Source: JAZGGS01 sp963714405 (GTDB lineage: Bacteria; Bacteroidota; Ignavibacteria; Ignavibacteriales; Ignavibacteriaceae). From it: DNA of 64,000 nucleotides. The stretch spans positions 186,001-250,000 of the forward strand of contig CAVQOH010000002.1 of the NCBI GenBank assembly GCA_963714405.1, in the 5' to 3' direction. The notes beneath the pieces are model-generated. The model worked only from the letters and a program-made list of their open reading frames with translations. It did no database searches and was not told where the DNA came from. The position numbers were made by a program, and so were the translations under genes. This document shows, piece by piece, positions 27,934 through 37,010 of the stretch. Each line of letters opens with the position of its first letter. Position 1 is the first letter of the stretch.

Positions 27934-29022
27934 ATGAATAGAAAATCAAAAATTATTTTTAGAGAGTGGTTGTTTATCGTTGTGGGGTGGATATTCATAA
28001 TGTATCTTTACAATCTTACTACAATTTGGGGAATGAGACATATGCTGAAAGAAAATATACTCACGGAATATTTCGATTCAGGTTATCCTCACCTTGAAAT
28101 ATTTTTACAAGGGATAGTTTTCGGAATTCTTTTTGGCTTAATAAACACATTAACTGATAGAACTGCGATAAGGAAAAATTCTTTTGGGGCAATAATTGTA
28201 ATACAAACAGGCTTGTATTTGCTTGCATGGTTAATAGTCGGAGCAGTTACTTACCTGGTATTTACAAGTTTGGAAATCGTAACTTTAAATCAAATTAATG
28301 AATCATTATTGTTCCTTACTCCAATTTACATTATCTCTTGGATACTCTGGTTTGTGCTGGCAATAATACTAATGAATTTTATATTACAGGTTAGCAGAAA
28401 GTTTGGGCGTGGGAATCTTTTAAGATTAATAGTTGGTAAATACCATAAACCAAAGGATGAATATCATATCTTTATGTTTATGGATTTGAAGGGCTCAACT
28501 GCAATTGCAGAAAAATTGGGACACAATAAATACAGCCAGCTTATGCAAAATTGTTTTTATGATTTAACAGATATTGTAATAAAATACAAAGCTTCAATTT
28601 ATCAATATGTTGGAGATGAAGTAGTACTAACATGGAATATGAAAAACGGAATTCAAAATTTAAATTGTATTAAAACATACTTTGCGTTTGAAAGAAAATT
28701 GAAATCAAGAGAGAAGTTTTATCTTAATAACTTCAAGTCAATCCCCTTTTTTAAATGCGGTATTGACTGTGGCGAAGTAACTGTTGCAGAAATAGGAGAG
28801 ATTAAAAGAGAAATAGCTTACCATGGTGATGTTTTAAATACCGCTGCAAGAATTGAAAAACAATGTACCCCATTAAATAAAAAAATGTTAATTTCAGAAT
28901 ATCTTGAAAAGAAACTACCAGAAGATCTGCAGGATTTTACAAAAGAATTAATTGGTAACATTGAGTTAAAGGGAAAGAAAGGAAAAATAAATCTTTACAG
29001 CATCAATTATATTAATTCATAA
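27934..29022 (+). CDS. Membrane-bound class III adenylate/guanylate cyclase
   Basis: 362 residues. Four membrane helices (about 12-30, 55-73, 88-112 and 125-150) precede a class III cyclase catalytic domain. The metal-binding aspartate is in FMFMDLKGSTAIAEKLG, the second region reads YQYVGDEVVLTW, and the transition-state pair is kept in HGDVLNTAARIE. It probably makes cAMP; base specificity cannot be told by eye. The four-helix module may sense a membrane or external signal. It starts a short plus-strand series with the thioesterase and transporter. Confidence 0.9.
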   Translation: MNRKSKIIFREWLFIVVGWIFIMYLYNLTTIWGMRHMLKENILTEYFDSGYPHLEIFLQGIVFGILFGLINTLTDRTAIRKNSFGAIIVIQTGLYLLAWLIVGAVTYLVFTSLEIVTLNQINESLLFLTPIYIISWILWFVLAIILMNFILQVSRKFGRGNLLRLIVGKYHKPKDEYHIFMFMDLKGSTAIAEKLGHNKYSQLMQNCFYDLTDIVIKYKASIYQYVGDEVVLTWNMKNGIQNLNCIKTYFAFERKLKSREKFYLNNFKSIPFFKCGIDCGEVTVAEIGEIKREIAYHGDVLNTAARIEKQCTPLNKKMLISEYLEKKLPEDLQDFTKELIGNIELKGKKGKINLYSINYINS

Positions 29023-29037
29023 AAACAAAACTAATTT

Positions 29038-29475
29038 ATGGCAAGATTAAAAATTCAATTACCGCAAAAATTTATCTTTAAAACCGAAATGGGAGTTAGA
29101 GTTTCAGATTTAAATTACGGAGCTCATCTTGGCAACGATTCTGTCCTGTCTATTTGCCATGAAGCCAGAATTCGATTTCTTAATCAGCAAGGTTATACAG
29201 AATTAAATATAGAAGGTTGCGGAATTATCATGGCTGATGCTGCAATTCAATATAAAGCTGAAGGTTTTTATGGTGATATTTTAATTATTGAAATTGCTGT
29301 TAGTGATTTTAGTAAAAGCAGTTTTGATTTTGTATACAGAATCACAAATAAAGAAACCTGTAAGTTAATAGCTTTAGTAAAAACTGGTATAGTGTTTTAT
29401 GATTACAAAAACCAAAAGGTTATTTCTGCCCCTGCCGGATTTGAGATAAAAATTAATAAACTTATTAGTTCATAA
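29038..29475 (+). CDS. Acyl-CoA thioesterase (4HBT / hotdog fold)
   Basis: A 145-residue hotdog-fold protein. The motif VRVSDLNYGAHLGNDSVLSICHEARIRFL matches the YbgC/4HBT catalytic region, where an Asp or Asn and the following helix act on the thioester; here Asn-Tyr-Gly replaces the common DxxGHVN pattern. It probably hydrolyses an acyl-CoA. The gene starts 15 bases after the cyclase stop. The in vivo substrate is not known. Confidence 0.88.
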   Translation: MARLKIQLPQKFIFKTEMGVRVSDLNYGAHLGNDSVLSICHEARIRFLNQQGYTELNIEGCGIIMADAAIQYKAEGFYGDILIIEIAVSDFSKSSFDFVYRITNKETCKLIALVKTGIVFYDYKNQKVISAPAGFEIKINKLISS

Positions 29476-29491
29476 AAATTCATTCTGAATT

Positions 29492-30439
29492 TTGATTGAT
29501 AACATAATATACACAGGTAATATTGTTGCTCCGGTTTTTCTACTGATTGCACTGGGTTACTTTATTAAAAGAATAAATGTTATTAATGAAAACTTTGTTG
29601 AGATAACTTCTAAATTTGTGTTTTCTGTTTCCCTTCCTGCACTAATATTTATGCATATTTCCGCAATTGATTTGAGCAAGGCAATAGATTTAAAGCAAAT
29701 AGGATACATTTACCTTGCAACAATTCTATCATTTACAATAATCTGGTTTGTTTCAATTCCTTTTATTAATGAAGGAAAAGACAGGAGTGTTTTTATTCAG
29801 GGTGCTTTTAGAAGCAACTTTGCTATTGTTGGCTTCGCAATAATTTCAAAAATGTTTGGAAACGAAGCATTAGGAAAGTCATCAATAATACTTGCATTCA
29901 TTTTACCGCTTTATAATGTGCTTGCGGTAATTGCATTAACCGTTCCTATGCGTAAAGAGAAAAAACTAAATCATAAAGAAACCTTTTTTGAAATATTGTT
30001 TAACCCTTTAATTATAGCTGTGATAGTAGCTCTGCCATTTTCATATTTCAAAATACAGCTTCCTTCAATGATTGAAATTACGGGTAATTTCCTCGCAGAT
30101 GTTGCACTTCCTTTGGCACTGGTTGGAATAGGTGGTTCGTTAAATATTTTGAATATCAAAAAAGCTTCAGTACTTGCATTCTCATCATCTTCAATTAAAT
30201 TGATTATACTTCCTGCTGTGTTAACTGTTGGAGCATATTATTTTGGATTCAGAGATGTAGATCTGGGTATAGTTTTTACTCTGTTTGCATGCCCAACGGC
30301 AATTGTAAGCTTTATAATGGCAGAAGCAATGGGTGCAAACAGCAAACTTGCCGGAAATATAGTTTTAATTAGCACTGTTGCTTCAGTTTTTACAATGGCA
30401 GTTGGAATTGTAATTCTTAAAGAGCTGGCTTTGATATAA
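29492..30439 (+). CDS. AEC-family (auxin efflux carrier-like) transporter
   Basis: A 315-residue membrane protein with about ten helices in two inverted halves, typical of the AEC/PIN-like family that moves malate, malonate or other organic anions. The start has VAPVFLLIALGYFIKRINVI; the second half starts near LADVALPLALVGIGGSLNI. It uses TTG at 29492, with no strong Shine-Dalgarno. It could be co-transcribed with the thioesterase. The substrate is not deducible. Confidence 0.88.
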   Translation: MIDNIIYTGNIVAPVFLLIALGYFIKRINVINENFVEITSKFVFSVSLPALIFMHISAIDLSKAIDLKQIGYIYLATILSFTIIWFVSIPFINEGKDRSVFIQGAFRSNFAIVGFAIISKMFGNEALGKSSIILAFILPLYNVLAVIALTVPMRKEKKLNHKETFFEILFNPLIIAVIVALPFSYFKIQLPSMIEITGNFLADVALPLALVGIGGSLNILNIKKASVLAFSSSSIKLIILPAVLTVGAYYFGFRDVDLGIVFTLFACPTAIVSFIMAEAMGANSKLAGNIVLISTVASVFTMAVGIVILKELALI

Positions 30440-30481
30440 ATTATTACTTAATTTTTCATCTTAAAAAATCAGAAGAGATTT

Positions 30482-30756
30482 ATTAAAGTACTTGCTGATC
30501 TTTGTATTGTACCTGTTAGTTTTGGAGTCTCCGTCTCAGAATATATTGCTTCTTACGAAAAAGTATTAAAGAAGCTAGCTTAAAAACTAATCTTCATTCT
30601 TACGGAACCAACATCGAAGGAGAATGGGATGAAGTTTCTACAGCAATAAGAAAATGCCACGAAGTAGTTCACGAAAAGGGTACTCCAAGGATTTCAACGA
30701 CAGTTAGGCTAGGAATAAGAATAGATAAAAATAAGACCATGGAGAAACAAATTTAA
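30482..30756 (+). pseudogene. Broken copy of an MTH1187/YkoF-type thiamine-binding protein gene
   Basis: This stretch matches the intact gene at 36577-36876 nearly codon for codon: KVLADLCIVPV, then SYGTNIEGEWDEV, KCHEVVHEKGTPRIS and DKNKTME. Three defects are visible. The start is ATT instead of ATG at 30482. One base is missing in VLK(E)ASLKT near 30570, so the first frame stops at 30580. The C-terminus ends early (EKQI-stop). Unlike the other frameshifts here, this is a deletion, plus loss of the start codon, next to an intact paralogue. It is a genuine pseudogene. Confidence 0.88.
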
Positions 30757-30804
30757 AGTGTTCAGCTAATATTTTCCAAAGATAATGTCGTTTAGTAATA
30801 AAAC

Positions 30805-33105
30805 ATGCTTAATCTATTAATAATAGGATTTATCGCTTCTGCTCTTGCTCCTTTTATTTATAAAAGAACAAAAGAATATTTCGGATGGATTGCTGCATCT
30901 TTTCCGCTTTACATGTTCATCAGTTTCTTTTTAAAATATAATGATATTGTATCAGGAAATAATATTAAAGAAGCAACTACCTGGATTCCTTCACTTGGAA
31001 TTAATTTCACTTTATTACTTGATGGATTGAGTTTAACGTTTGTTCTGATAATCACTCTTATCGGAACAGCAGTTTTCCTTTATGCGGGTAGTTATATGAA
31101 AGACTACGAACACACGGGAAGATTTTATTTATACATCGGTGTGTTTATGACATCAATGATAGGGCTTGTTCTTTCTGATAACATGATTACTCTTTTTGTG
31201 TTCTGGGAATTGACAAGCATTAGTTCATATTTATTGATCGGCTTCAATCATCATATAGAATCATCAAGAAAATCTGCTTTGCAAGCCCTACTTGTAACCG
31301 GCGGCGGGGGACTTGCACTGATGGCAGGATTAATTCTTCTCTCTCAGATATCTGGAACTTTTGAAATTTCAGCTTTATATGATATCCATGACAAGATTGT
31401 TGGTTCAAATCTTTATCCTGCAGTTGTTGTTTTGATACTACTTGGTGCATTCACCAAATCAGCTCAATTTCCTTTTCACTTCTGGCTACCGAATGCAATG
31501 GAAGCACCAACTCCTGTTAGTGCTTATTTACATTCTGCTACGATGGTTAAAGCAGGAATTTATTTAATAGCAAGATTTAATCATTCAATTGGTGGAACTG
31601 AAATTTGGCAGGATACAATTCTTGTTACAGGAACAATTACAATGCTCATAGCTGCATTCCTTGCATTCAAACAAACTGATCTAAAAAAACTACTGGCTTA
31701 CTCAACTATAAGTGTACTTGGCACTTTAACAATGCTTTTAGGAATCGGATCCAACCTTGCGATAAAAGCGTTCTTCATTTTTCTTGTGGCTCATTCACTC
31801 TATAAGGGTACTTTATTTCTGGTTGCCGGAACTATAGACCACGAAACAGGAACACGTGATGTTTCAATTCTCAGTGGATTAAGGAAATATCTACCTGTTA
31901 CAATGACAGCCGCACTGCTTGCATCACTTTCTATGATGGGAATTATTCCCTTGGTTGGATTTATAGGTAAAGAAACTGTTTACTCCTCGATACTGGAAGT
32001 TGAAAATTTCAGATTCTTCCTTCTTGCACTTGCTGTAATTTCAAATGCTTTCATAGTTATGATTACAATTCTGGTCGGGATAAAACCATTTATAGGGAAG
32101 TTCTTACCGACTCCCAAATCACCAATCGAAGCACCATTAAAAATGCTTATCGGACCTCTTATACTCTCTGTGTTCGGATTATTATCAGGACTATTACCAA
32201 ATGTCTTCATTCAAAAATTACTTGACCAATCAACCATCAGCATATTAGCTGAGGAGTTGGGAATCACAGTTAAACTCTGGCATGGATTCAATTTTGTTCT
32301 ACTATTAAGCTTCGTAACTCTTGCGTTAGGAATAAGCATCTATTATTTCAGGAAACATATTATTCAAGCACTTGATAGAATATCTATTACGAAATTTATA
32401 AAACCCTCATACTGGTATGAAAGAATCTTTAATGGAATCCTGTCATTTGCAAAGCTGCAAACAAGAGTACTTCAAAACGGTTATTTAAGATATTATATCA
32501 TATTTATCATTCTAACAACATTGGGCTTAGCTGGATATACTTTGTTCCGGATTCCAGAGATTGATTCATTAGAAATTAATCTTGACTTAACAATTTATGA
32601 ATTGATTATTGCACTGATGATAATTGCCTCAACTTTTCTTGTAATCAATTCAGGTTCCAGATTAAAAGCAATCGTTGCACTTGGAGTTGTGGGTTTTGCA
32701 ATGGGAATTATTTTTATTCTTTACAGCGCTCCAGATTTAGCATTGACAACAATCGCAATTGAAACATTAACTGTAATTCTTTTTGTTCTTGTTCTTTACA
32801 AACTTCCAAAGTATTTGAAACTCTCTAAACCGGGCAGCAAAATAAGGGATGCAATGATTGCAGGCAGTGTGGGAATTTTTATGACATTTACTGTTTTACT
32901 TGTCACAGCCGGTGAAATGCAATCAGAACTCAAAAAATATTTTGCTGAGGCAAGTCTTCCGGAAGGTAAAGGTAGAAACATTGTAAATGTTATTCTTGTT
33001 GATTTCCGTGCAATCGATACACTTGGAGAAATTACTGTACTTGCAGTTGCTGCTATTGGTGTTTATGCTTTACTCAAGTTGAGACTGAAGGAGGGTGATA
33101 AATAA
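30805..33105 (+). CDS. mrpA: Mrp-type Na+/H+ antiporter subunit MrpA (MnhA)
   Basis: The largest Mrp subunit, 766 residues and about 20 helices, related to NuoL. Key ion-path residues are recognisable: Glu in FVFWELTSISSYLLIGF, Lys in FTKSAQFPFHFWLPNAM, and the proton-antiporter block ending KKLLAYSTISVLGTL. The C-terminus has the MbhD/DUF4040 part (ALGVVGFAMGIIFILYSAPDLALT). The complex expels Na+ using the proton gradient, or the reverse. The stop overlaps mrpB by one base. ATG at 30805 follows an A-rich leader with no clear Shine-Dalgarno. Confidence 0.96.
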   Translation: MLNLLIIGFIASALAPFIYKRTKEYFGWIAASFPLYMFISFFLKYNDIVSGNNIKEATTWIPSLGINFTLLLDGLSLTFVLIITLIGTAVFLYAGSYMKDYEHTGRFYLYIGVFMTSMIGLVLSDNMITLFVFWELTSISSYLLIGFNHHIESSRKSALQALLVTGGGGLALMAGLILLSQISGTFEISALYDIHDKIVGSNLYPAVVVLILLGAFTKSAQFPFHFWLPNAMEAPTPVSAYLHSATMVKAGIYLIARFNHSIGGTEIWQDTILVTGTITMLIAAFLAFKQTDLKKLLAYSTISVLGTLTMLLGIGSNLAIKAFFIFLVAHSLYKGTLFLVAGTIDHETGTRDVSILSGLRKYLPVTMTAALLASLSMMGIIPLVGFIGKETVYSSILEVENFRFFLLALAVISNAFIVMITILVGIKPFIGKFLPTPKSPIEAPLKMLIGPLILSVFGLLSGLLPNVFIQKLLDQSTISILAEELGITVKLWHGFNFVLLLSFVTLALGISIYYFRKHIIQALDRISITKFIKPSYWYERIFNGILSFAKLQTRVLQNGYLRYYIIFIILTTLGLAGYTLFRIPEIDSLEINLDLTIYELIIALMIIASTFLVINSGSRLKAIVALGVVGFAMGIIFILYSAPDLALTTIAIETLTVILFVLVLYKLPKYLKLSKPGSKIRDAMIAGSVGIFMTFTVLLVTAGEMQSELKKYFAEASLPEGKGRNIVNVILVDFRAIDTLGEITVLAVAAIGVYALLKLRLKEGDK

Positions 33106-33518
33106 TGTTTTCAATTATTCTTTCAACCGCTTCAAGATATCTTCTCCCGTTGATGCTGATATTTTCATTTTTTCTACTACTTCGCGGGCATAATGAACCA
33201 GGCGGAGGTTTTGTCGGAGGATTAGTTGCAGCTGCAGCTTATGCACTCTATCTAATTGCCAACGGTGTTGATGAAGCAAAAAAATTACTAAAAGCAGAGC
33301 CGATTAAACTTATGGCTTTAGGGCTGTTACTTGCTGTTATCAGTGCTTTTATATCTGTAACAACTGGACAATATTTTATGACCGCTATGTGGGCTAAAAA
33401 TGAATTTCCTGTTATCGGTAAAGTTGGAACTCCACTTTTGTTTGATCTCGGTGTTTACTTTCTTGTACTTGGAATAGTTACTAAAATTATTTTCTCACTT
33501 GCGGAGGAGGATAAATAA
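33105..33518 (+). CDS. mrpB: Mrp Na+/H+ antiporter subunit B
   Basis: 137 residues with four helices. The MnhB hallmarks are LLRGHNEPGGGFVGGLVAAAAYALY and GKVGTPLLFDLGVYFLVLG. It starts on the last base of the mrpA stop (TAATG) and its own stop overlaps mrpC in the same way, so all subunits are made in fixed ratio from one transcript. It is an integral part of the membrane arm. Confidence 0.95.
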   Translation: MFSIILSTASRYLLPLMLIFSFFLLLRGHNEPGGGFVGGLVAAAAYALYLIANGVDEAKKLLKAEPIKLMALGLLLAVISAFISVTTGQYFMTAMWAKNEFPVIGKVGTPLLFDLGVYFLVLGIVTKIIFSLAEEDK

Positions 33519-33883
33519 TGACGTTCCTTCTCGCAATATTAGTTGGTGTTCTTTACTCAGCTGGAATTTATATGATACTACGCAGAAGCCTTGTTAAAGT
33601 AATTATTGGACTAATCTTTTTAGGACACGCTGCAAATCTTTTAATATTTACAATTGGCAGAATTACAAAAGGTATCCCTGCTTTTGTTCCAGCCGACGGA
33701 ACAAAATTAGTTGAACCTTTTGCTGATCCTTTACCTCAAGCATTGATACTTACGGCTATTGTAATTGGTTTTGGTGTGCAGGCTTTTGCAATCGTTTTGT
33801 TCAAGCGTGCTTATCAGACCGTCGGAACAGATGATCTTGATGAAATGAAATCAACTGATGAACTGAAAGAGGATAACCAATGA
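33518..33883 (+). CDS. mrpC: Mrp Na+/H+ antiporter subunit C (NuoK-like)
   Basis: 121 residues with three helices, homologous to NuoK. The pattern LYSAGIYMILRRSLVKVIIGLIFLGHAANLLIF is characteristic, followed by DPLPQALILTAIVIGFGVQAFAIVLFKR. It overlaps mrpD by four bases (ATGA). Its acidic C-terminal tail is cytoplasmic. Confidence 0.95.
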   Translation: MTFLLAILVGVLYSAGIYMILRRSLVKVIIGLIFLGHAANLLIFTIGRITKGIPAFVPADGTKLVEPFADPLPQALILTAIVIGFGVQAFAIVLFKRAYQTVGTDDLDEMKSTDELKEDNQ

Positions 33884-35388
33884 AACTGATTATTGTACTG
33901 CCGATAATTATTCCTCTCTTATTTGCAGTGAGTATGCTTTTCTTCTGGAAGAATGTACGAGCTCATAAAATATTAAATGTTATTGCTTCAATATTCTCTC
34001 TGGTTGTTGCGGCTCTACTTCTATCGGATGTAAACAGTTCAGGTATTTTATCTCTTCAAGTTGGAAGCTGGCAAGCACCGTTCGGTATTTCACTTGTGGC
34101 TGATCTGCTTGCATCAATTATGGTTTTGATAACTGCAGTAATCGGATTAGCCGCATCAATTTATTCACTCGGTTCGATGGATGAGCAGCGTGAAAAATTT
34201 CTTTATTATCCACTGCTTCAAATTCTTTTAATGGGAATAAACGGTGCTTTTTTAACAGGAGATATCTTCAATCTTTACGTTTGGTTTGAAGTGATGCTAA
34301 TTTCCTCTTTTGTACTTTTAGCATTGGGAGGAAAACGTAAACAGCTTGAAGGCGCTATCAAATATGTTACTTTGAACCTTCTATCATCAGCAATATTTCT
34401 TGCCGCAGTTGGAATACTTTATGGAATTGTCGGTACACTCAATATGGCTGATCTCGCCCGGAAGATTCCCCTAGTTGAACAAAAAGAATTAGTAACGGTT
34501 GTTTCATTTTTATTTATGGTCGCTTTTGGAATTAAAGCCGCAGTCTTCCCACTTTTCTTCTGGCTTCCGGCTTCTTATCACACGCCACCGATTGCTGTAT
34601 CTGCTATCTTTGCAGGTTTGCTTACTAAAGTTGGTGTCTATGCCTTGATAAGAGTTTTCACATTAATATTTACACAGGATACAAGCTTTACTCATACTGT
34701 GCTTTTAGTTATTGCCGGATTCACAATGCTTACAGGAGTGCTCGGTGCAGCTTCACAAAATGATATGAGAAAGATTCTTTCGTTTCATATCATCAGTCAG
34801 ATTGGTTATATGATTATGGGGCTTGCTTTGTTTTCTCCACTAGCAATTGCAGGAGCCATTTTTTATATCATTCATCACATAATCGTTAAAACAAATTTAT
34901 TCCTCGTTAGCGGTATTGTAGATAAAATGAAAGGAAGCTTTGAGCTGAAAAAGATTGGTGGTCTTTATAAATATTATCCCCTGCTCGGTTTATTATTTTT
35001 AATTCCAGCACTTTCACTTGCCGGTATTCCACCCCTTTCTGGTTTCTGGGCTAAGTTTGTGGTTATAAAAGCAGGATTGGAAATAAATCAAATGTTTATT
35101 GTCGTCGTAGCATTGATTGTAGGAATACTGACTCTCTTTTCAATGACTAAAATCTGGAATGAGGCTTTCTGGAAAGATGATCCACGTCCTAGTGATAACA
35201 TCCTTTATAATTCTTTTTCATCAGTTTCTATTTCAAAAAAAGTATTGATGTTTAGTCCTATTATAGTTTTAGCTTTTATTACAATTGCGATTGGATTTAA
35301 CGCTGAACCATTCATTAACATTGCAAATAATGCCGCCGCACAATTGCTGAATCCAAACGAATATATTTCAAAGGTGTTGGGATTCTGA
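33880..35388 (+). CDS. mrpD: Mrp Na+/H+ antiporter subunit D (NuoN/M-like)
   Basis: 502 residues and about 14 helices, homologous to NuoM/N. The conserved Glu is in FNLYVWFEVMLISSFVLLALGG and the Lys in FGIKAAVFPLFFWLPASYHTPP; the block DMRKILSFHIISQIGYM is also standard. With MrpA it forms a proton- or sodium-translocating unit. It overlaps mrpC and ends on the first base of mrpE. Confidence 0.96.
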   Translation: MKLIIVLPIIIPLLFAVSMLFFWKNVRAHKILNVIASIFSLVVAALLLSDVNSSGILSLQVGSWQAPFGISLVADLLASIMVLITAVIGLAASIYSLGSMDEQREKFLYYPLLQILLMGINGAFLTGDIFNLYVWFEVMLISSFVLLALGGKRKQLEGAIKYVTLNLLSSAIFLAAVGILYGIVGTLNMADLARKIPLVEQKELVTVVSFLFMVAFGIKAAVFPLFFWLPASYHTPPIAVSAIFAGLLTKVGVYALIRVFTLIFTQDTSFTHTVLLVIAGFTMLTGVLGAASQNDMRKILSFHIISQIGYMIMGLALFSPLAIAGAIFYIIHHIIVKTNLFLVSGIVDKMKGSFELKKIGGLYKYYPLLGLLFLIPALSLAGIPPLSGFWAKFVVIKAGLEINQMFIVVVALIVGILTLFSMTKIWNEAFWKDDPRPSDNILYNSFSSVSISKKVLMFSPIIVLAFITIAIGFNAEPFINIANNAAAQLLNPNEYISKVLGF

Positions 35389-35864
35389 TGAAGAACCAGT
35401 TTTTATTAAATATTCTTTTAGCAATTGCATGGATGTTATTAAGTGGAGAAGTTACTGCTGAAAACTTTATCGAAGGTTTGATAATTGGTTATTTAATTCT
35501 CTGGATTTCAAAATCTGCTTTAGGTGGAACAAAGTACTTTAGAAAAATTCCAAAAGCCATTCGCTTCTTTTTCTATTTTGTGAAGGAACTTATCCTTGCC
35601 AATCTTAAAGTTGCATTCGATATTATAACTCCAAAAGATTATATGCAACCCGGAATTGTTGCCGTGCCCCTGGATGCCGAAACTGATTTAGAAATTACGC
35701 TGCTGGCTAATTTGATCACACTAACTCCCGGTTCACTTAGTCTGGATGTTTCAAAAGACAAAAAAGTTATATACATACACGCACTATATCTTGATGACAC
35801 AGAAAAGTTTATAGCTGATATAAAAAATGGAATAGAGAAAAGATTACTTGAGGTATTGAGATGA
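35388..35864 (+). CDS. mrpE: Mrp Na+/H+ antiporter subunit E
   Basis: 158 residues. Hydrophobic N-terminal helices are followed by the cytoplasmic MnhE domain with KEYIxANLKVAFDII-like sequence (VKELILANLKVAFDIITPKDYMQPGIV) and NLITLTPGSLSLDVSKDKKVIYIHAL. This is the usual MrpE pattern. It overlaps mrpF by four bases. Confidence 0.94.
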   Translation: MKNQFLLNILLAIAWMLLSGEVTAENFIEGLIIGYLILWISKSALGGTKYFRKIPKAIRFFFYFVKELILANLKVAFDIITPKDYMQPGIVAVPLDAETDLEITLLANLITLTPGSLSLDVSKDKKVIYIHALYLDDTEKFIADIKNGIEKRLLEVLR

Positions 35865-36133
35865 GTTTCCTTGAGATTGCTGTAAACATTTCAATCATTA
35901 TGATTGGTATATCGCTGATACTCATTTTTATCAGACTGGCGATTGGTCCATCTATTGAAGATCGCATTGTTGCTCTTGATCTGCTTGCAGCAAATGCCAT
36001 AGGTTTTGTTACTGTTTATGCGGTTCAAAATAAAACAACAACTTTTCTTGATGTTGGAATAATTGTGGCTCTGCTGGCATTTCTGGGAACAGTTGCTTTC
36101 GCATATTACCTGGAAAGGAGAACAAGAAAGTGA
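35861..36133 (+). CDS. mrpF: Mrp Na+/H+ antiporter subunit F
   Basis: 90 residues with three helices. The family marker is RLAIGPSIEDRIVALDLLAANAIGF, followed by DVGIIVALLAFLGTVAFAYYLERR. It overlaps both neighbours by four bases. It belongs to the small-subunit part of the Mrp membrane complex. Confidence 0.94.
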   Translation: MSFLEIAVNISIIMIGISLILIFIRLAIGPSIEDRIVALDLLAANAIGFVTVYAVQNKTTTFLDVGIIVALLAFLGTVAFAYYLERRTRK

Positions 36134-36477
36134 TAGAATTTATTAGTGGTATGGTAATTCTTATTGGTGCGTTTTTCATTTTAATCTCTGCAATCGGAAT
36201 AGTCCGGATGCCGGATCTTTTTACTCGAATGTCTGCAACAACAAAAGCATCTACATTGGGAGTTGGACTTGTTCTTCTCGGAACAGCTTTGTTCTGGCAG
36301 GATATAGGAATTTCTGCAAGAGCGATAATCATTATTACTTTTTTATTTTTAACAGCTCCAGTTGCTGCACATATAATTGGCAGAGCAGCTTACTTTGATA
36401 AAGTTCCTCTGTGGAAAAATACTAAGGTTGATGAACTAAAAGGCAAGTATGATGAAAAAACTCATGAACTCAAATAA
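36130..36477 (+). CDS. mrpG: Mrp Na+/H+ antiporter subunit G
   Basis: 115 residues with three helices. The MnhG signature is AIGIVRMPDLFTRMSATTKASTLGVGLVLLG and TAPVAAHIIGRAAY. It is the last gene of a complete, canonical mrpABCDEFG operon. No hairpin terminator is visible between it and the MTH1187-type gene 100 bases later. Confidence 0.95.
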   Translation: MIEFISGMVILIGAFFILISAIGIVRMPDLFTRMSATTKASTLGVGLVLLGTALFWQDIGISARAIIIITFLFLTAPVAAHIIGRAAYFDKVPLWKNTKVDELKGKYDEKTHELK

Positions 36478-36576
36478 AATTAGATAACAAATCATTACAT
36501 CGGGAATAAGTTTTTGTAAAAAATTAAACCAAAATCTTATAATTTAAAAGTAGTTGCAAATAAAAATGGAATGTTT

Positions 36577-36876
36577 ATGAAAGTACTTGCTGATCTTTGT
36601 GTAGTACCAGTTGGAACAGATGTTTCAGTTTCAAAATATATTGTTGCTTGCGAAAAAGTACTAATAGAAGCAGGCTTAAAAACTGAATTGCACATGTATG
36701 GAACAAATATTGAAGGCGAATGGGAGGAAGTTTTTGCAGCAATAAAAAAATGTCACCAGGTTGTGCATGAAATGGGTGCACCAAGAATTTCTTCCACATT
36801 GCGTTTTGGTACACGCGTTGATAAAAATCAAACGATGGAAGACAAGATTAAGAGTATTGAAGAAAAGCTTCAATAA
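36577..36876 (+). CDS. MTH1187/YkoF-family thiamine-binding protein
   Basis: A small ferredoxin-fold protein of the MTH1187 (UPF0045) family, which binds thiamine or related compounds. The family pattern is MKVLADLCVVPVGTDVSVSKYIVACEKVL, GLKTELHMYGTNIEGEWEEV and KCHQVVHEMGAPRISSTLRFGTRVDK. Two in-frame ATGs exist, at 36571 and 36577; I prefer the second because the family begins MKVL. A broken copy sits at 30482, just before the mrp operon, so the operon is flanked by paralogues. Function in the cell is not established. Confidence 0.9.
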   Translation: MKVLADLCVVPVGTDVSVSKYIVACEKVLIEAGLKTELHMYGTNIEGEWEEVFAAIKKCHQVVHEMGAPRISSTLRFGTRVDKNQTMEDKIKSIEEKLQ

Positions 36877-37010
36877 AACCACTATTTAACGACTGTTCTT
36901 TGACTACTCTAAATGATTCCGTAAGGTTTATCTCTAGAACCCTGTAAATTCTCTCCAACTCTTTTTATCTTTACAGATTATAATCCAAATAAAAAATGAA
37001 AAGGAAATTT

